DNA of 49,226 nt from Collinsella sp. (GCA_019414345.1 DXMF01000046.1:1-49226); one strand, 5' to 3'; shown: positions 16,464 through 24,790, numbered from the stretch's first letter. Program-made: numbers and translations. The notes: generated by a model not told the origin, from the letters alone.

Positions 16464-17233
16464 CGGCGCCCGCATCCGCGCCGGCGCTGCGCATCTTCGC
16501 CGGCACCACCGAGGGCCGCCTTCTGTGCGAATGGGCGAGCGGGGCGGGCATCCCCGCCCGTGCCTATGCGGCAACCGAGTACGGAGGCGAGCTTTTGGGC
16601 GAGCTTCCAGGCATCGAGGTGCATGCGGGCAGGCTCGACGAGGCTGACATGGAGCGCGAGCTTTCCGGCGCGCGCATCGTTGTCGACGCCACGCACCCCT
16701 TCGCTACGCTCGCAAGCGGCAACATCCGGGCCGCTTCGCTCGCCGTGGGTGCACGATGCCTGCGCCTTGCGCGCCCGGTCGAGGCGCTGCCCAAAGGCGT
16801 CGTGTCGGTCGCGTCGATCGCCTGCGCGGCGCGCTTTCTCTCCGAGAACCCGGGTCGCGCTCTTCTCACGACGGGGAGCAAGGAGCTTGCTCCCTACACG
16901 CGCGTCGCCGATTTCGCGGAGCGCTTCTTCGTGCGCGTGCTCCCGCTGCCCAGTGCTATAACGAAGTGCATCGACGCGGGGTTTTCGCCGTCGCACGTCA
17001 TCGGCATGCAGGGGCCCTTCACCCGCGAGCTCAACGAGGCGATGCTTCGGCAGGTGGGCGCCCAGTGGCTTGTGACTAAGGACTCGGGAACCGTAGGCGG
17101 CACGGCCGAGAAGCTCGCCGCCGCGCGCGACGTGGGAGCGCGCTGCATCGTGGTCACCCGTCCCGCCGAGGGAAGCGGGGCCCTTTCGCTTCGGGAAGTG
17201 GAAGACGCGCTCTTACGGGAGTTCGCGCGCTAG
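16460..17233 (+). CDS. cbiJ: cobalt-precorrin-6A reductase
   Basis: 257-aa reductase that reduces the macrocycle of cobalt-precorrin-6A. The start LRIFAGTTEGRLLCEWA fits the family's nucleotide-binding opening, followed by VVDATHPFATLASGNIRAA and HVIGMQGPFTRELNEAML, and the end LVTKDSGTVGGTAEKLAAA. GTG at 16460 overlaps the cbiC stop. It is the last gene of the operon; no terminator hairpin was seen directly after it before the insertion-element debris begins. Confidence 0.92.
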   Translation: MTAPASAPALRIFAGTTEGRLLCEWASGAGIPARAYAATEYGGELLGELPGIEVHAGRLDEADMERELSGARIVVDATHPFATLASGNIRAASLAVGARCLRLARPVEALPKGVVSVASIACAARFLSENPGRALLTTGSKELAPYTRVADFAERFFVRVLPLPSAITKCIDAGFSPSHVIGMQGPFTRELNEAMLRQVGAQWLVTKDSGTVGGTAEKLAAARDVGARCIVVTRPAEGSGALSLREVEDALLREFAR

Positions 17234-17255
17234 GCGCTTGCCGCGCCTGCGCGCC

Positions 17256-17375
17256 CTCCCGCCCGCGAGGAGGAGCGTCCCGAGCAAGCTCGACCCGTAC
17301 AAGCCCGTCATCCATCAATAGCTCGAGGACGACGCCCAGAACTGGCGCAAACAGCCCTTCAATAAGTTGCGGTGA
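17256..17375 (+). pseudogene. decayed fragment of an IS21-family transposase (istA)
   Basis: Read in the frame of 17283, this stretch gives a piece with SKLDPYKPVIHQ, an in-frame TAG at 17319, then LEDDAQNWRKQ and a final stop at 17373-17375. The SKLDPYK..I..WL.DD....RKQ pattern is typical of the middle part of IstA. Both the internal stop and the shortness show it is dead. It lies directly after the B12 operon, where base composition also drops, so it marks an old insertion or recombination point. Identification is by motif memory only. Confidence 0.6.
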
Positions 17376-17432
17376 AATAGTGTCTGTTTTTGCTGCTAGA
17401 TAGCATATTCAGCCCCTAATTCACCGCAACTT
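17364..17432. repeat. 13-bp perfect inverted repeat with 43-bp centre
   Basis: The arms at 17364-17376 (AAGTTGCGGTGAA) and 17420-17432 are perfect reverse complements; outside them the pairing continues for two more bases after one G-T pair. It overlaps the end of the istA fragment and lies 55 bp downstream of the permease stop. It may act as a terminator for the efflux operon on the minus strand or be a mobile palindromic repeat; no T-tract settles this. Confidence 0.6.
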
Positions 17433-17434
17433 GT

Positions 17435-17497
17435 TGGTGGTGGCTTACTGGTAGCTGGTGGTGGCTTACTGGTAGCTGGTGGTGGCTTACTGGTAGC
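17435..17497. repeat. three perfect 21-bp tandem repeats across the permease stop codon
   Basis: Units at 17435-17455, 17456-17476 and 17477-17497 are identical. The third unit contains the last two codons (Tyr-Gln) and TAA of the permease gene on the minus strand, so the other two are copies of the gene's own 3' end. Short tandem duplication by slippage is the simplest origin. Confidence 0.9.
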
Positions 17498-18701
17498 GTA
17501 GGCACTCCACCGGGTTGAGCTTTGCCGCGCGGCGAGCGGGGTAGAAGCCAAAGATTACGCCGATGCCGACGGAGACGGCGAAGGCCAGCAGCACCGTGGC
17601 GATTGAAAAGCTCGGTGTGATTTGCCCGCTGGCGCCGAGCTCGCTGAGAACCCCTGATCCTGCTGCAAACATCGCGAGGCCCCAGGCCAGCAGATAGCCA
17701 ATCAGGACACCCAGCAGGCCACCGGTGACGCACAGTGCCGAGGATTCGGCCAAAAACTGCGCGGTGATATCGCGGCGACTGGCGCCCAAGGCACGGCGAA
17801 TACCGATCTCGCGGATGCGCTCAGTCACGTTGGTAAGCATCATATTCATAATGCCGATTCCGCCGACAAGCAGTGAGATACTGGCGACAGCGCCCATGAT
17901 GAGCGAGAAGGCGCCCATAAACGAGTTGAGTGCATCGATGGCGCTTTTCATGGAGGTCGCCGATACGCTGTCGTACTCATCATCCTCCGAGATGCCCTTC
18001 ATCGCGCGCACCTTAGACTCGATGGTCTTGCAGAGCTCGTCCATGTCTGTGCCCTCGGCGGCAAGTGCCGTCACGCTGGGAAATGAAGGATTCTCGTCGC
18101 CAAACAGGCCGGAGATGGTTTCGCGTGGCATATACAGCGTGAGCGAGCCCATGGAGTCGCTGCCGCCATCAATCACGCCTACAATCTGCACCTCGCCGTT
18201 GGACACCTTGATGGTTTTCCCCAGTGCGTCCTGTTCGTTGCCGTAAAGCTGATCGGCGCCGCCGCGGCTGATGAGCGCCACGCGCGAGCCTGATTGAGAC
18301 TCTGCCTGTGAATAGACACGTCCCGCAACGAGCTTGCTGGCGCCCACGGCATCGAGCATGTCGCTATCGACGCCGTGTGCCATGACGGTATAGCTTTTAT
18401 CCCCGACCTTGTACTCGGAATAGGCGCTATCGACGATGCCGATCTGCTCAATCTGCGGCACCAGTTTGCGAAGCTTTTCCACATCCGAATCGGTGAGTTC
18501 TTGGGACGAATAGATCTCTACCATGCGGGCTGCATTGAGGCCCAGGCTGTTGACCAGGCTGTTTTGGATACCGCCGATGAGCGAAGTCATGGCGATGACC
18601 GAGGCGATGCCAATGACGATGCCAAGGATGGTGAGCAGGCTGCGTCCCTTGTTGGCCTCGAGCGAGTGAAGGGCTTCTTGGACAAGATCGCGGGTGCTCA
18701 T
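17487..18701 (-). CDS. ABC transporter permease, MacB/FtsX type
   Basis: 404-aa permease with the MacB layout: a first transmembrane helix at ~residues 20-42 (LLTILGIVIGIASVIAM), a large extracytoplasmic domain to ~265, then three helices (~275-300, ~325-350, ~370-395). NVTERIREIGIRRALGASRRDI is the FtsX-family signature after helix 2, and it ends FYPARRAAKLNPVECLRYQ. It forms a tripartite-like exporter with the ATPase (4-bp overlap) and the membrane-anchored adaptor upstream, as in Gram-positive MacAB-like systems for peptides or antibiotics. Substrate unknown. The stop codon lies inside a 21-bp tandem repeat. Confidence 0.9.
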   Translation of the reverse strand: MSTRDLVQEALHSLEANKGRSLLTILGIVIGIASVIAMTSLIGGIQNSLVNSLGLNAARMVEIYSSQELTDSDVEKLRKLVPQIEQIGIVDSAYSEYKVGDKSYTVMAHGVDSDMLDAVGASKLVAGRVYSQAESQSGSRVALISRGGADQLYGNEQDALGKTIKVSNGEVQIVGVIDGGSDSMGSLTLYMPRETISGLFGDENPSFPSVTALAAEGTDMDELCKTIESKVRAMKGISEDDEYDSVSATSMKSAIDALNSFMGAFSLIMGAVASISLLVGGIGIMNMMLTNVTERIREIGIRRALGASRRDITAQFLAESSALCVTGGLLGVLIGYLLAWGLAMFAAGSGVLSELGASGQITPSFSIATVLLAFAVSVGIGVIFGFYPARRAAKLNPVECLRYQ

Positions 18702-19471
18702 GCCTTCGCTCCTTTCGGCTGATTGGTGGTTGCAGAAATCGCGGGCAGGTTTTTGACGGCCCCGCGTAACGTATTCGGTGTATGCGCGACATATGCGCCG
18801 TCATGGATTCGCCCGTCACGGATGGTTACGGCTCGATCGGCCTCGGCGGCGATGCCGGGGTCATGCGTGATGAGTACGATGGTCTTGCCGCGTTTCTGGA
18901 GCTTGTGGAAGGTTTCCATGACGAGCGCCCCGGTTGTCGAGTCTAGATTTCCCGTTGGCTCGTCGGCCAAAATGATGGGCGGGTCGTTGACGAGGGCGCG
19001 CGCGATGGCGACGCGCTGCATCTGTCCGCCCGAGAGTTCCGATATGCGGTGGTCCCAATGGTCGACCGGCAATGTGACGGCTTGCAGCGCGTGCACGGCG
19101 CGCATCTCGCGCTGGCTGCGCGGCACATTGGTGTAGGACAGCGGCAGCATGACGTTTTCGATCACCGTCAGACGCGGCAGCAAGTTAAAACTCTGAAAGA
19201 CAAAGCCGATGCTCAGCGCGCGCACCTCGGTGAGCTCATCATCGTCGAGCTCGGCGACGTTGAGCCCTTGCAGGAAATAATCACCCGCCGTCGGCTTGTC
19301 CAGGCAGCCCAGGATGTTCATGAGCGTCGACTTGCCCGAGCCCGAGGGGCCGGTGATGGCGACGAACTCACCGGGGTTCACCGCCAGGCTCACGTTGTGC
19401 AGGATGTGGGCGCAACCGGCCTCGCTCTCAAAGATGCGGTGCACGTTGCGGATGTCGATGACGGGACGCAT
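18698..19471 (-). CDS. ABC transporter ATP-binding protein, MacB/LolD type
   Basis: 257-aa ATPase. Walker A GPSGSGKST (~residues 40-48), Q-loop FVFQSFNLLPRLT, signature LSGGQMQRVAIARAL, Walker B IILADEPTGNLDS and the switch His in LITHDP are all present. The Leu-Leu-Pro-Arg-Leu Q-loop and the NLDS ending are typical of the MacB/LolD group, which matches the partner permease. ATG overlaps the adaptor stop (TAATG) and its own stop overlaps the permease start. The last ~30 residues, after the ATPase fold, are a variable tail. Confidence 0.93.
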   Translation of the reverse strand: MRPVIDIRNVHRIFESEAGCAHILHNVSLAVNPGEFVAITGPSGSGKSTLMNILGCLDKPTAGDYFLQGLNVAELDDDELTEVRALSIGFVFQSFNLLPRLTVIENVMLPLSYTNVPRSQREMRAVHALQAVTLPVDHWDHRISELSGGQMQRVAIARALVNDPPIILADEPTGNLDSTTGALVMETFHKLQKRGKTIVLITHDPGIAAEADRAVTIRDGRIHDGAYVAHTPNTLRGAVKNLPAISATTNQPKGAKA

Positions 19472-20883
19472 TACTTGCCCTCGTCGGCAGACATATTGTC
19501 GCCGCCGTCTGCCGTCATGCCTGCGCCGGTATCCGTCACGATGGTGTCGCCGTCGCGTAACTTGGTAACCGGGACGTCTGGGTTGATCTCGTTGCCCTGG
19601 TCGTCGCGCTTGACCTGCGTCTTACCGACTACAGCCTCGTTGTCGTTTTGCGTCACGACGGTCACCTTCACGCGGCGCGTCTTCTTGCCTTCCGAATCGG
19701 TGGCCAGATTGACGTAATAGTGCTCGCCATCTTCGGTCATCAGCGCCATGGTCGGCACCATAACCACGTCGTCGAGCTTCTCGGTCACTACCGAGACCTC
19801 GGCAGTCATACCCGGCTTAAGGCGACTGTCGGGTGCTTCGATGAGGATGTCGACGTTAAAGGTCACGCTGCCGCCGCTACCGGAGCCGGAGTCAGAGTTT
19901 GCCACCGAGGCGATAGCCGTGACGGTGCCCTGGCTCACGATATCGGGAAACGCGGGATAGGTCACGTTGGCGCTTTGGCCCACGGCAATTTTGGCGATAT
20001 CCTTTTCGCCCACCTGAACCGTCACCTTCATCTTGGACAGGTCGGCGATTTGCATGCACTGCTTGCCGCCGCTCGTGTCGCCTTCGCCCATGATCGTGCC
20101 TCCGGTCACCGTGGCACCGACTTTGGCGTTGAGCTCGACGATGTTGCCCGAACTGGGGGCCTTTACGGTGCGCTCGGCCGCCTTTGCAGTTGCCTGCTCC
20201 AGCGTTGCCTGGGCCGAGGCGAGGTTGCGCTGGGCGGTCGAGACGGCATTTGCGTTGGCGTTTGCGTCCGATGGGCCGGTCGATCCGTCACTGTCCGTTG
20301 TCGGTGCGGCCTGTGCGGCCGCGAGTGCCACCTTTGCATTGTTCAGGTCTTCCTGGGCGGCCGCGACCGCGCGCTGCGCCTCGGAAACAGCGCTATCGAG
20401 CGCGTCGTTCTTAATGGTCATGAGCACGTCGCCCTCGTTGACGCTCTGTCCGGCCTGCACGTTGATCTTTTCAACCGTACCGTCGACAGAAGGGGAGACG
20501 ACCGATGCCGAGATGGGCTTAAGCTGCCCCTTGGCTTCGACTGTGGTGGTAAACGTGCCTTCGGTGACCATGTCGGTCACCGGTCCGTTGGTGCCTGCGG
20601 GTTGCGCGTTGATGACCAGCGTTGCGATGATGACAATGAGCGCGATGGCAACAACGACGCCGGCGGCAATACCGCGTCGAATCAGCTTTTTGCGTCGACG
20701 TTCGGCACGTTTTGCCTTGAGCTTGGCATATGCCTCTTCATCGGAAATCTCGGCCGTATCGTTCGTGCGTCCGTTCTGCTTGTCGGCATGTACGTTTGTA
20801 ATCAGAGGAAGCGTTTCGGCGGCATCTTCGGGCGTGTGCTCGGTATCATTCGGGCCCGGGGTGATCGTGGGGACATTCGGCAT
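19471..20883 (-). CDS. membrane-anchored efflux adaptor, MacA/HlyD type
   Basis: 470-aa adaptor. Residues ~1-75 are cytoplasmic and charged, residues ~76-97 form one transmembrane helix (GVVVAIALIVIIATLVI), and the rest is outside the membrane. A lipoyl/biotinyl-like half (VVSPSVDGTVEKINVQAGQSVNEGD), an Ala/Gln-rich hairpin (~residues 160-245) and a returning half (SSGNIVELNAKVGATVTGG) follow, then beta-barrel and membrane-proximal domains. A Gly/Ser/Asn-rich stretch splits the coiled hairpin. AAGGAG precedes ATG at 20883. It is the first gene of the efflux operon, so it should couple the MacB-like permease to export across the wall. Confidence 0.88.
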   Translation of the reverse strand: MPNVPTITPGPNDTEHTPEDAAETLPLITNVHADKQNGRTNDTAEISDEEAYAKLKAKRAERRRKKLIRRGIAAGVVVAIALIVIIATLVINAQPAGTNGPVTDMVTEGTFTTTVEAKGQLKPISASVVSPSVDGTVEKINVQAGQSVNEGDVLMTIKNDALDSAVSEAQRAVAAAQEDLNNAKVALAAAQAAPTTDSDGSTGPSDANANANAVSTAQRNLASAQATLEQATAKAAERTVKAPSSGNIVELNAKVGATVTGGTIMGEGDTSGGKQCMQIADLSKMKVTVQVGEKDIAKIAVGQSANVTYPAFPDIVSQGTVTAIASVANSDSGSGSGGSVTFNVDILIEAPDSRLKPGMTAEVSVVTEKLDDVVMVPTMALMTEDGEHYYVNLATDSEGKKTRRVKVTVVTQNDNEAVVGKTQVKRDDQGNEINPDVPVTKLRDGDTIVTDTGAGMTADGGDNMSADEGK

Positions 20884-20916
20884 AGCGTCTCCTTTATAGA
20901 AAGTTCCTCAATAAGT

Positions 20917-20948
20917 ATATGCGCCCGTCGCGTAAGGCGGGCGCATAT
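20917..20948. terminator. 11-bp hairpin between the L,D-transpeptidase and efflux operon
   Basis: Arms 20917-20927 and 20938-20948 (ATATGCGCCCG and its complement) are perfect, with a 10-nt loop. It lies ~70 bp past the leftward L,D-transpeptidase stop and ~35 bp before the adaptor start. No T-run follows on the minus strand, so it may be a weak terminator. Confidence 0.55.
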
Positions 20949-21015
20949 GGCGGATTCTTTCGGAACTGTTAGATTGGTCGCAGCGGCTCCACGTTGTGGG
21001 AATGCGCGCGTTGCA

Positions 21016-22722
21016 CTACGAGTGGACAACCACGCACAGGCCGACTTTGATGCAGTCGTGAAGTGCCTTTGCATCGGCCAGGCGCAGGTTGATGCAACCG
21101 TGGCTGCCGCACCACTTGTAGGAGTTGGGGTCGTCGAAACTCTTGTCGTTTTGCCACGTTGCATCGTGGAAGCCGACCATGTTTCCCTCAAACGGCATCC
21201 AATAGCTTACCGGGCTCTCGTATTTGGGCTTACCGGTCTCGGGGTCCTTGGTACCGATAAGCTTGCTGGCGCCATCGTTGCTGTTGATCTGCCATACTCC
21301 CTCGGGGGTGGCGTCCTCGCCCGGCTTTCCAGAGATAAAGTTGGCCTCCCACACGATATTGCCGCTCTCGTCGTAGTAGCGCGCGTGCTGCTCGGACAGA
21401 TCGACGTCGATATACGCCTTCCAGTCGGGCTCTCCCTTTGCGGTAAAGGTGTCGGCCTTCTGGGAGTACTTGATCTCGATTTCGCCGGTCTGCTTGTTGT
21501 TAATGGCGTCCTCGACCTGCTTGGCGAGCGAGCTGCTGTCGATGGACCAACCAAAGTCGCCGCCTTCGACGGCGCACTGCTTGCCATCGGCGCGCGTCCA
21601 CCAGCGAGTGGAGCCCACGGTGTTAAAGCCGTTGGCGAGCTCGGCTGCCCAGCTGCTGATCTGCGACGTATCGAGCGTAGGTTTGGCCGGATCGGCAAAG
21701 CTGATCCACTGCAACACGGAGCTGCCATCAACTTTGCCGGCATCCTCGCCGTTGAGCTTGAGGGTCACGTTGACGCCCAGGAAGTTGTTGGCGGCATCGC
21801 ATGCGGCCTGAATCTGATCATCGGTCAGCGTTCCGTTGAGCGGCTCATAGGCATCGTTGCCGAGCTTGGAAAGATCTACGGTCTCGGCCAGCGAGGCAAG
21901 CTCGAGCTCGGCATACTTAATGACATGCTCGCGGTTGAGTTTTTCGTTGGAGCGCGCCTTCTCGACGGTAAACTTGCCGGCCTGCTCGTCATAGGAGCTA
22001 TTGGCCTCGAACGCGCCCGAACACCTCTCGTTAAACTCATCGATGGCGGTGCCCAGATCCTTCTCAAACTGCTTTTGGTCAAAGGTATCGGAGAGCATGG
22101 ACAGGTCGACGTCTTGATCAAGATCTACTTCGTTGGATGTAGCGGTTGTTTTGGTCTTGCCGCTTAAGGATTCTACAAGGCGGACCGGCCATACAAAGGC
22201 TTCGTTGTGGTTGATGATCTCTTTTGCGGCAGCTTCGCCGTCGACGATGGGCTCATCGGACTCGGGCTGATAGGTCCAGCTAAAGTCATCGCCCGCCACG
22301 GTGAGCTTATAGTGCTTCCACGCCGAGTTGACCTTGGTGGCGGCAGACGAAGCGTTGGAGAACGAGACGTCGACGCCGGCGATGGTGGTGTTGGGGTAGG
22401 CTACCTGCGAAAACGCTACGACGCCTACGATATAGACAATGACGATAAGACCCAGGAGGACAAAGAGCGTCGTCTTTTTGCCCGACTTATTGTTCCCGGT
22501 GGGTTTGCGCGCGGGGCCGCGATCGCCTCGACCGTGCGTGGGGGGCTGCTTGGGCGTATTGCCGTTTGCCTGGCGCTGCTGGTTCGGGCGTTGCGAAGCG
22601 TTTGCCGCACCACGCTGCTGACCGTGGCTCGGCGCGATAGGACGCGGCGACTGAACGCCGCCGGTGTGCCTGCTCGGCTGCTGCGGATCGGGAATCAGTT
22701 GAGTTCGATCGTTTTGCGACAT
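21016..22722 (-). CDS. L,D-transpeptidase (YkuD) with N-terminal membrane anchor
   Basis: 568-aa cell-wall enzyme. A Gln/Asn/Pro-rich cytoplasmic N-terminus (~1-65) is followed by one transmembrane helix (~70-92, TTLFVLLGLIVIVYIVGVVAF), two probable peptidoglycan-binding-4-like modules (~100-420) and a C-terminal YkuD domain. The catalytic pattern is present: His in GFHDATW and the nucleophile in WCGSHGCINLRL (~residue 545). It should form 3-3 cross-links or attach proteins to peptidoglycan. ATG at 22722 has AAGGA 10 bases upstream; ATG at 22731 is possible but only 1 base from that site. It is a single-gene unit with a hairpin downstream. Confidence 0.9.
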   Translation of the reverse strand: MSQNDRTQLIPDPQQPSRHTGGVQSPRPIAPSHGQQRGAANASQRPNQQRQANGNTPKQPPTHGRGDRGPARKPTGNNKSGKKTTLFVLLGLIVIVYIVGVVAFSQVAYPNTTIAGVDVSFSNASSAATKVNSAWKHYKLTVAGDDFSWTYQPESDEPIVDGEAAAKEIINHNEAFVWPVRLVESLSGKTKTTATSNEVDLDQDVDLSMLSDTFDQKQFEKDLGTAIDEFNERCSGAFEANSSYDEQAGKFTVEKARSNEKLNREHVIKYAELELASLAETVDLSKLGNDAYEPLNGTLTDDQIQAACDAANNFLGVNVTLKLNGEDAGKVDGSSVLQWISFADPAKPTLDTSQISSWAAELANGFNTVGSTRWWTRADGKQCAVEGGDFGWSIDSSSLAKQVEDAINNKQTGEIEIKYSQKADTFTAKGEPDWKAYIDVDLSEQHARYYDESGNIVWEANFISGKPGEDATPEGVWQINSNDGASKLIGTKDPETGKPKYESPVSYWMPFEGNMVGFHDATWQNDKSFDDPNSYKWCGSHGCINLRLADAKALHDCIKVGLCVVVHS

Positions 22723-22832
22723 CGTGTGCATATCCTTCGAATTTCGCCTTGCGGCTCATCGTGTTTTTACTGGGCTTGCATTATAGCGATTACCTAGTTG
22801 ATTGTGGTATGGAAACGGTGGCATTCAAAAGA

Positions 22833-22852
22833 GGTGGGACATTTGTCCCACC
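22833..22852 (-). terminator. hairpin terminator after the serine dehydratase gene
   Basis: GGTGGGAC/GTCCCACC arms (22833-22840, 22845-22852) with a 4-nt loop, followed on the minus strand by CTCTTTTG. It lies 20 bp past the stop of the leftward serine dehydratase gene and upstream of the L,D-transpeptidase start. Confidence 0.7.
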
Positions 22853-22871
22853 TTCGAGTCGTTCTTTGTCG

Positions 22872-24479
22872 CTATCCGCACACACCGCATTTTGCACAGG
22901 CCGAAAGTGCGGCCGGAGCCTGCGCGATGCCGCCCTTTGCCGTCTCGCGCAGCGTGGCCGGCAACGCGTGGCCCACCGAGAGCATGACGTGTGCCATCTG
23001 GTCAAACGGCACCAGGCTCTTAATGCCGGCGAGGGCGAGTTGTGCGGAGCTAAAGGCGGCTGCCACGCCGATGGCGTTGCGGTTTTGGCAGGGCACCTCC
23101 ACGAGGCCACCGACGGGGTCACAAACGAGGCCCAGCAGATTACTCAGCGCGATGGAACTGGCGTCGAGCGCCTGCTCGGGTGTGCCGCCGAGCATCTGCA
23201 CTAGCGCGGCGGCGGCCATGGCGGCCGCACTTCCGACCTCGGCCTGACAGCCGCCCTCGGCGCCGGCGACGCAGGCGCTCGTGGTGAGGTTGAGGCCGAT
23301 GGCGGCTGCGCAGTAGAGCGCGTCCATGACCTGCTCGTCGTCGAGCTGAAGGTGATCGGCGAGCGCCAGCACGCAGCCGGGCACGACACCCGCGGAGCCT
23401 GCCGTGGGAGCGGCGACGATCACTCCCATCGTGGCGGAGCGTTCGAGCACGGCCATCGCGCGGGCCACGGCGTCGGTTTGAACGGTGCCCATCAGGCTCG
23501 TGCTCAAATCGTTGCGGCCGGTGGCATCGACGAGTTTAGCCTCGCCGCCGATAAGCCCGCCGAGCGATTGCTGCGGATTGACGATGGGGGTCGTGGTCTC
23601 CTCGCGCATGACGTCGAGCACGCGGCGCATGGCGGCGACGGCGTGGGCCTCGCCGGTCAGACGTGCCTCGCGCACGGCCATGACGGCGCCGATGTTGAGC
23701 CCCAGTTCCTCGCACGCATCGAGCAGCTGCTCGCCGTCGTCGAAGATTTCCTTTGCCGAGACGCCGGGGGAGAGCGACGAGGCAGAACCGGGGAGTTCGA
23801 TAAAGGTCGCGTAATCGACATTGTCGAGCTTGCGGAGCATGGGGACGACGGTGTCGTCGGGGGCGCCGTCGGTCTCAAAGACGGAGTAGGCCTGGCCGCC
23901 CACTTCGGTGCGGTAGGTGCGGCAGAAGGCGATGTTCACATGGGCGTAGGCGAGCAGGTTGGTGAGCGCTGCGAGCACGCCGGGGACGTCCTGGTGCGCC
24001 ACGAAGAGCGTGGAATACATGCCCGAGATGTCGACGCCGACGCCGTTAATGCGGCTGATGCGCATCTTGCCGCCGCCTAAGCTCTCGCCGCGGACCTGCG
24101 CCGTGGCGCCCGTGGCGTCGACCATATCGATGTCGACGGTGTTGGGGTGGATGGAGGCGTCGTCGCCCTTGATGTCAAAGTGATATTCGAGGCCCTGCCC
24201 ACGTGCGAGGTCAAAGGCCTGCTTGATGTTCTCGTCATCGGTGTCGAGGCCCAGAATGCCCGCGACGAGAGCGCGGTCGGTGCCGTGGCCGCGGTAGGTG
24301 TGGGCGAAGGAATTCCACAGGCCAAAGGTGACTTTGGTGATGCGGCCTTCCAGCAGGCTGGCGGCAACTTGTGCGCAGCGCAGGGCGCCAGCGGTGTGCG
24401 ATGAGCTGGGGCCGACCATGACGGGGCCCAAGATCTCGAATGCCGAGGTCGTAGCTAGTGTTTGCGGCTTGCCTGCCAT
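22872..24479 (-). CDS. sdaA: L-serine ammonia-lyase, single-chain iron-sulfur type
   Basis: 535-aa [4Fe-4S] enzyme that converts L-serine to pyruvate and ammonia. The beta-domain motif GPVMVGPSSSHTAGALRCAQ is at the N-terminus (~14-35), an ACT-like region (DVPGVLAALTNLLAYAHVNIAFCRTYR) lies near residues ~150-180, and the alpha domain has the cluster-binding Cys residues in SACVAGAEGGCQAEVG and a later Cys in LGLVCDPVGGLVEVPCQNRNA. ATG at 24479 has AGGAG upstream; a longer frame to 24551 lacks family similarity and enters a palindromic repeat. The alpha and beta parts are fused in one chain. Confidence 0.92.
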   Translation of the reverse strand: MAGKPQTLATTSAFEILGPVMVGPSSSHTAGALRCAQVAASLLEGRITKVTFGLWNSFAHTYRGHGTDRALVAGILGLDTDDENIKQAFDLARGQGLEYHFDIKGDDASIHPNTVDIDMVDATGATAQVRGESLGGGKMRISRINGVGVDISGMYSTLFVAHQDVPGVLAALTNLLAYAHVNIAFCRTYRTEVGGQAYSVFETDGAPDDTVVPMLRKLDNVDYATFIELPGSASSLSPGVSAKEIFDDGEQLLDACEELGLNIGAVMAVREARLTGEAHAVAAMRRVLDVMREETTTPIVNPQQSLGGLIGGEAKLVDATGRNDLSTSLMGTVQTDAVARAMAVLERSATMGVIVAAPTAGSAGVVPGCVLALADHLQLDDEQVMDALYCAAAIGLNLTTSACVAGAEGGCQAEVGSAAAMAAAALVQMLGGTPEQALDASSIALSNLLGLVCDPVGGLVEVPCQNRNAIGVAAAFSSAQLALAGIKSLVPFDQMAHVMLSVGHALPATLRETAKGGIAQAPAALSACAKCGVCG

Positions 24480-24502
24480 ATGCGCTCCTGTTCTATCCCG
24501 TC

Positions 24503-24623
24503 GTTCCGAGGACTTTGGTATTTGATCGCCTGCTCTACAGTCCTGGCTCACACGGAGGCCACATTAAGTGGCCTCCGGCTCGTGCGGAACTCGCGATCGA
24601 CCAAATACCAAAGCCCTCGGAAC
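24503..24623. repeat. nested palindromic element upstream of sdaA
   Basis: Outer arms 24503-24523 and 24603-24623 pair over 9+11 bp with one mismatch (GTTCCGAGG then CTTTGGTATTT). Inside is a perfect 10-bp hairpin, CGGAGGCCAC/GTGGCCTCCG at 24553-24562 and 24568-24577. The transcript could form a long branched structure. It fills most of the 24480-24790 gap, and no gene is seen there. Confidence 0.75.
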
Positions 24624-24720
24624 TTAGGATACATGGTAGGGGCACGCTTGCTGCAAAATTCATCAGCTGGGAACCTATTCTGTGTCCCATGTCGACTCAT
24701 CTTCGCCACCGGTTAATATA

Positions 24721-24753
24721 AAAGAGGTACCGGTTGTTCCGGTACCTCTTTTT
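24721..24753 (-). terminator. metK terminator, probably bidirectional
   Basis: 13-bp perfect stem AAAGAGGTACCGG/CCGGTACCTCTTT with a 5-nt loop and T-rich flanks on both strands. It lies 38 bp past the leftward metK stop. Confidence 0.85.
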
Positions 24754-24790
24754 GGCGTGTTTCTATTTGGCTGTGGCTTTTCTCGTTAGC

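Noticed and set aside
17435..17497. Three 21-bp repeats as a minimal CRISPR array
   Set aside because: Units are contiguous with no spacers and copy the 3' end of the adjacent gene.
19648..22167. Plus-strand open frame of 839 codons opposite the adaptor and L,D-transpeptidase
   Set aside because: Antisense to two clear genes, no ribosome site, His/Arg/Gly-rich translation typical of GC-rich shadows.
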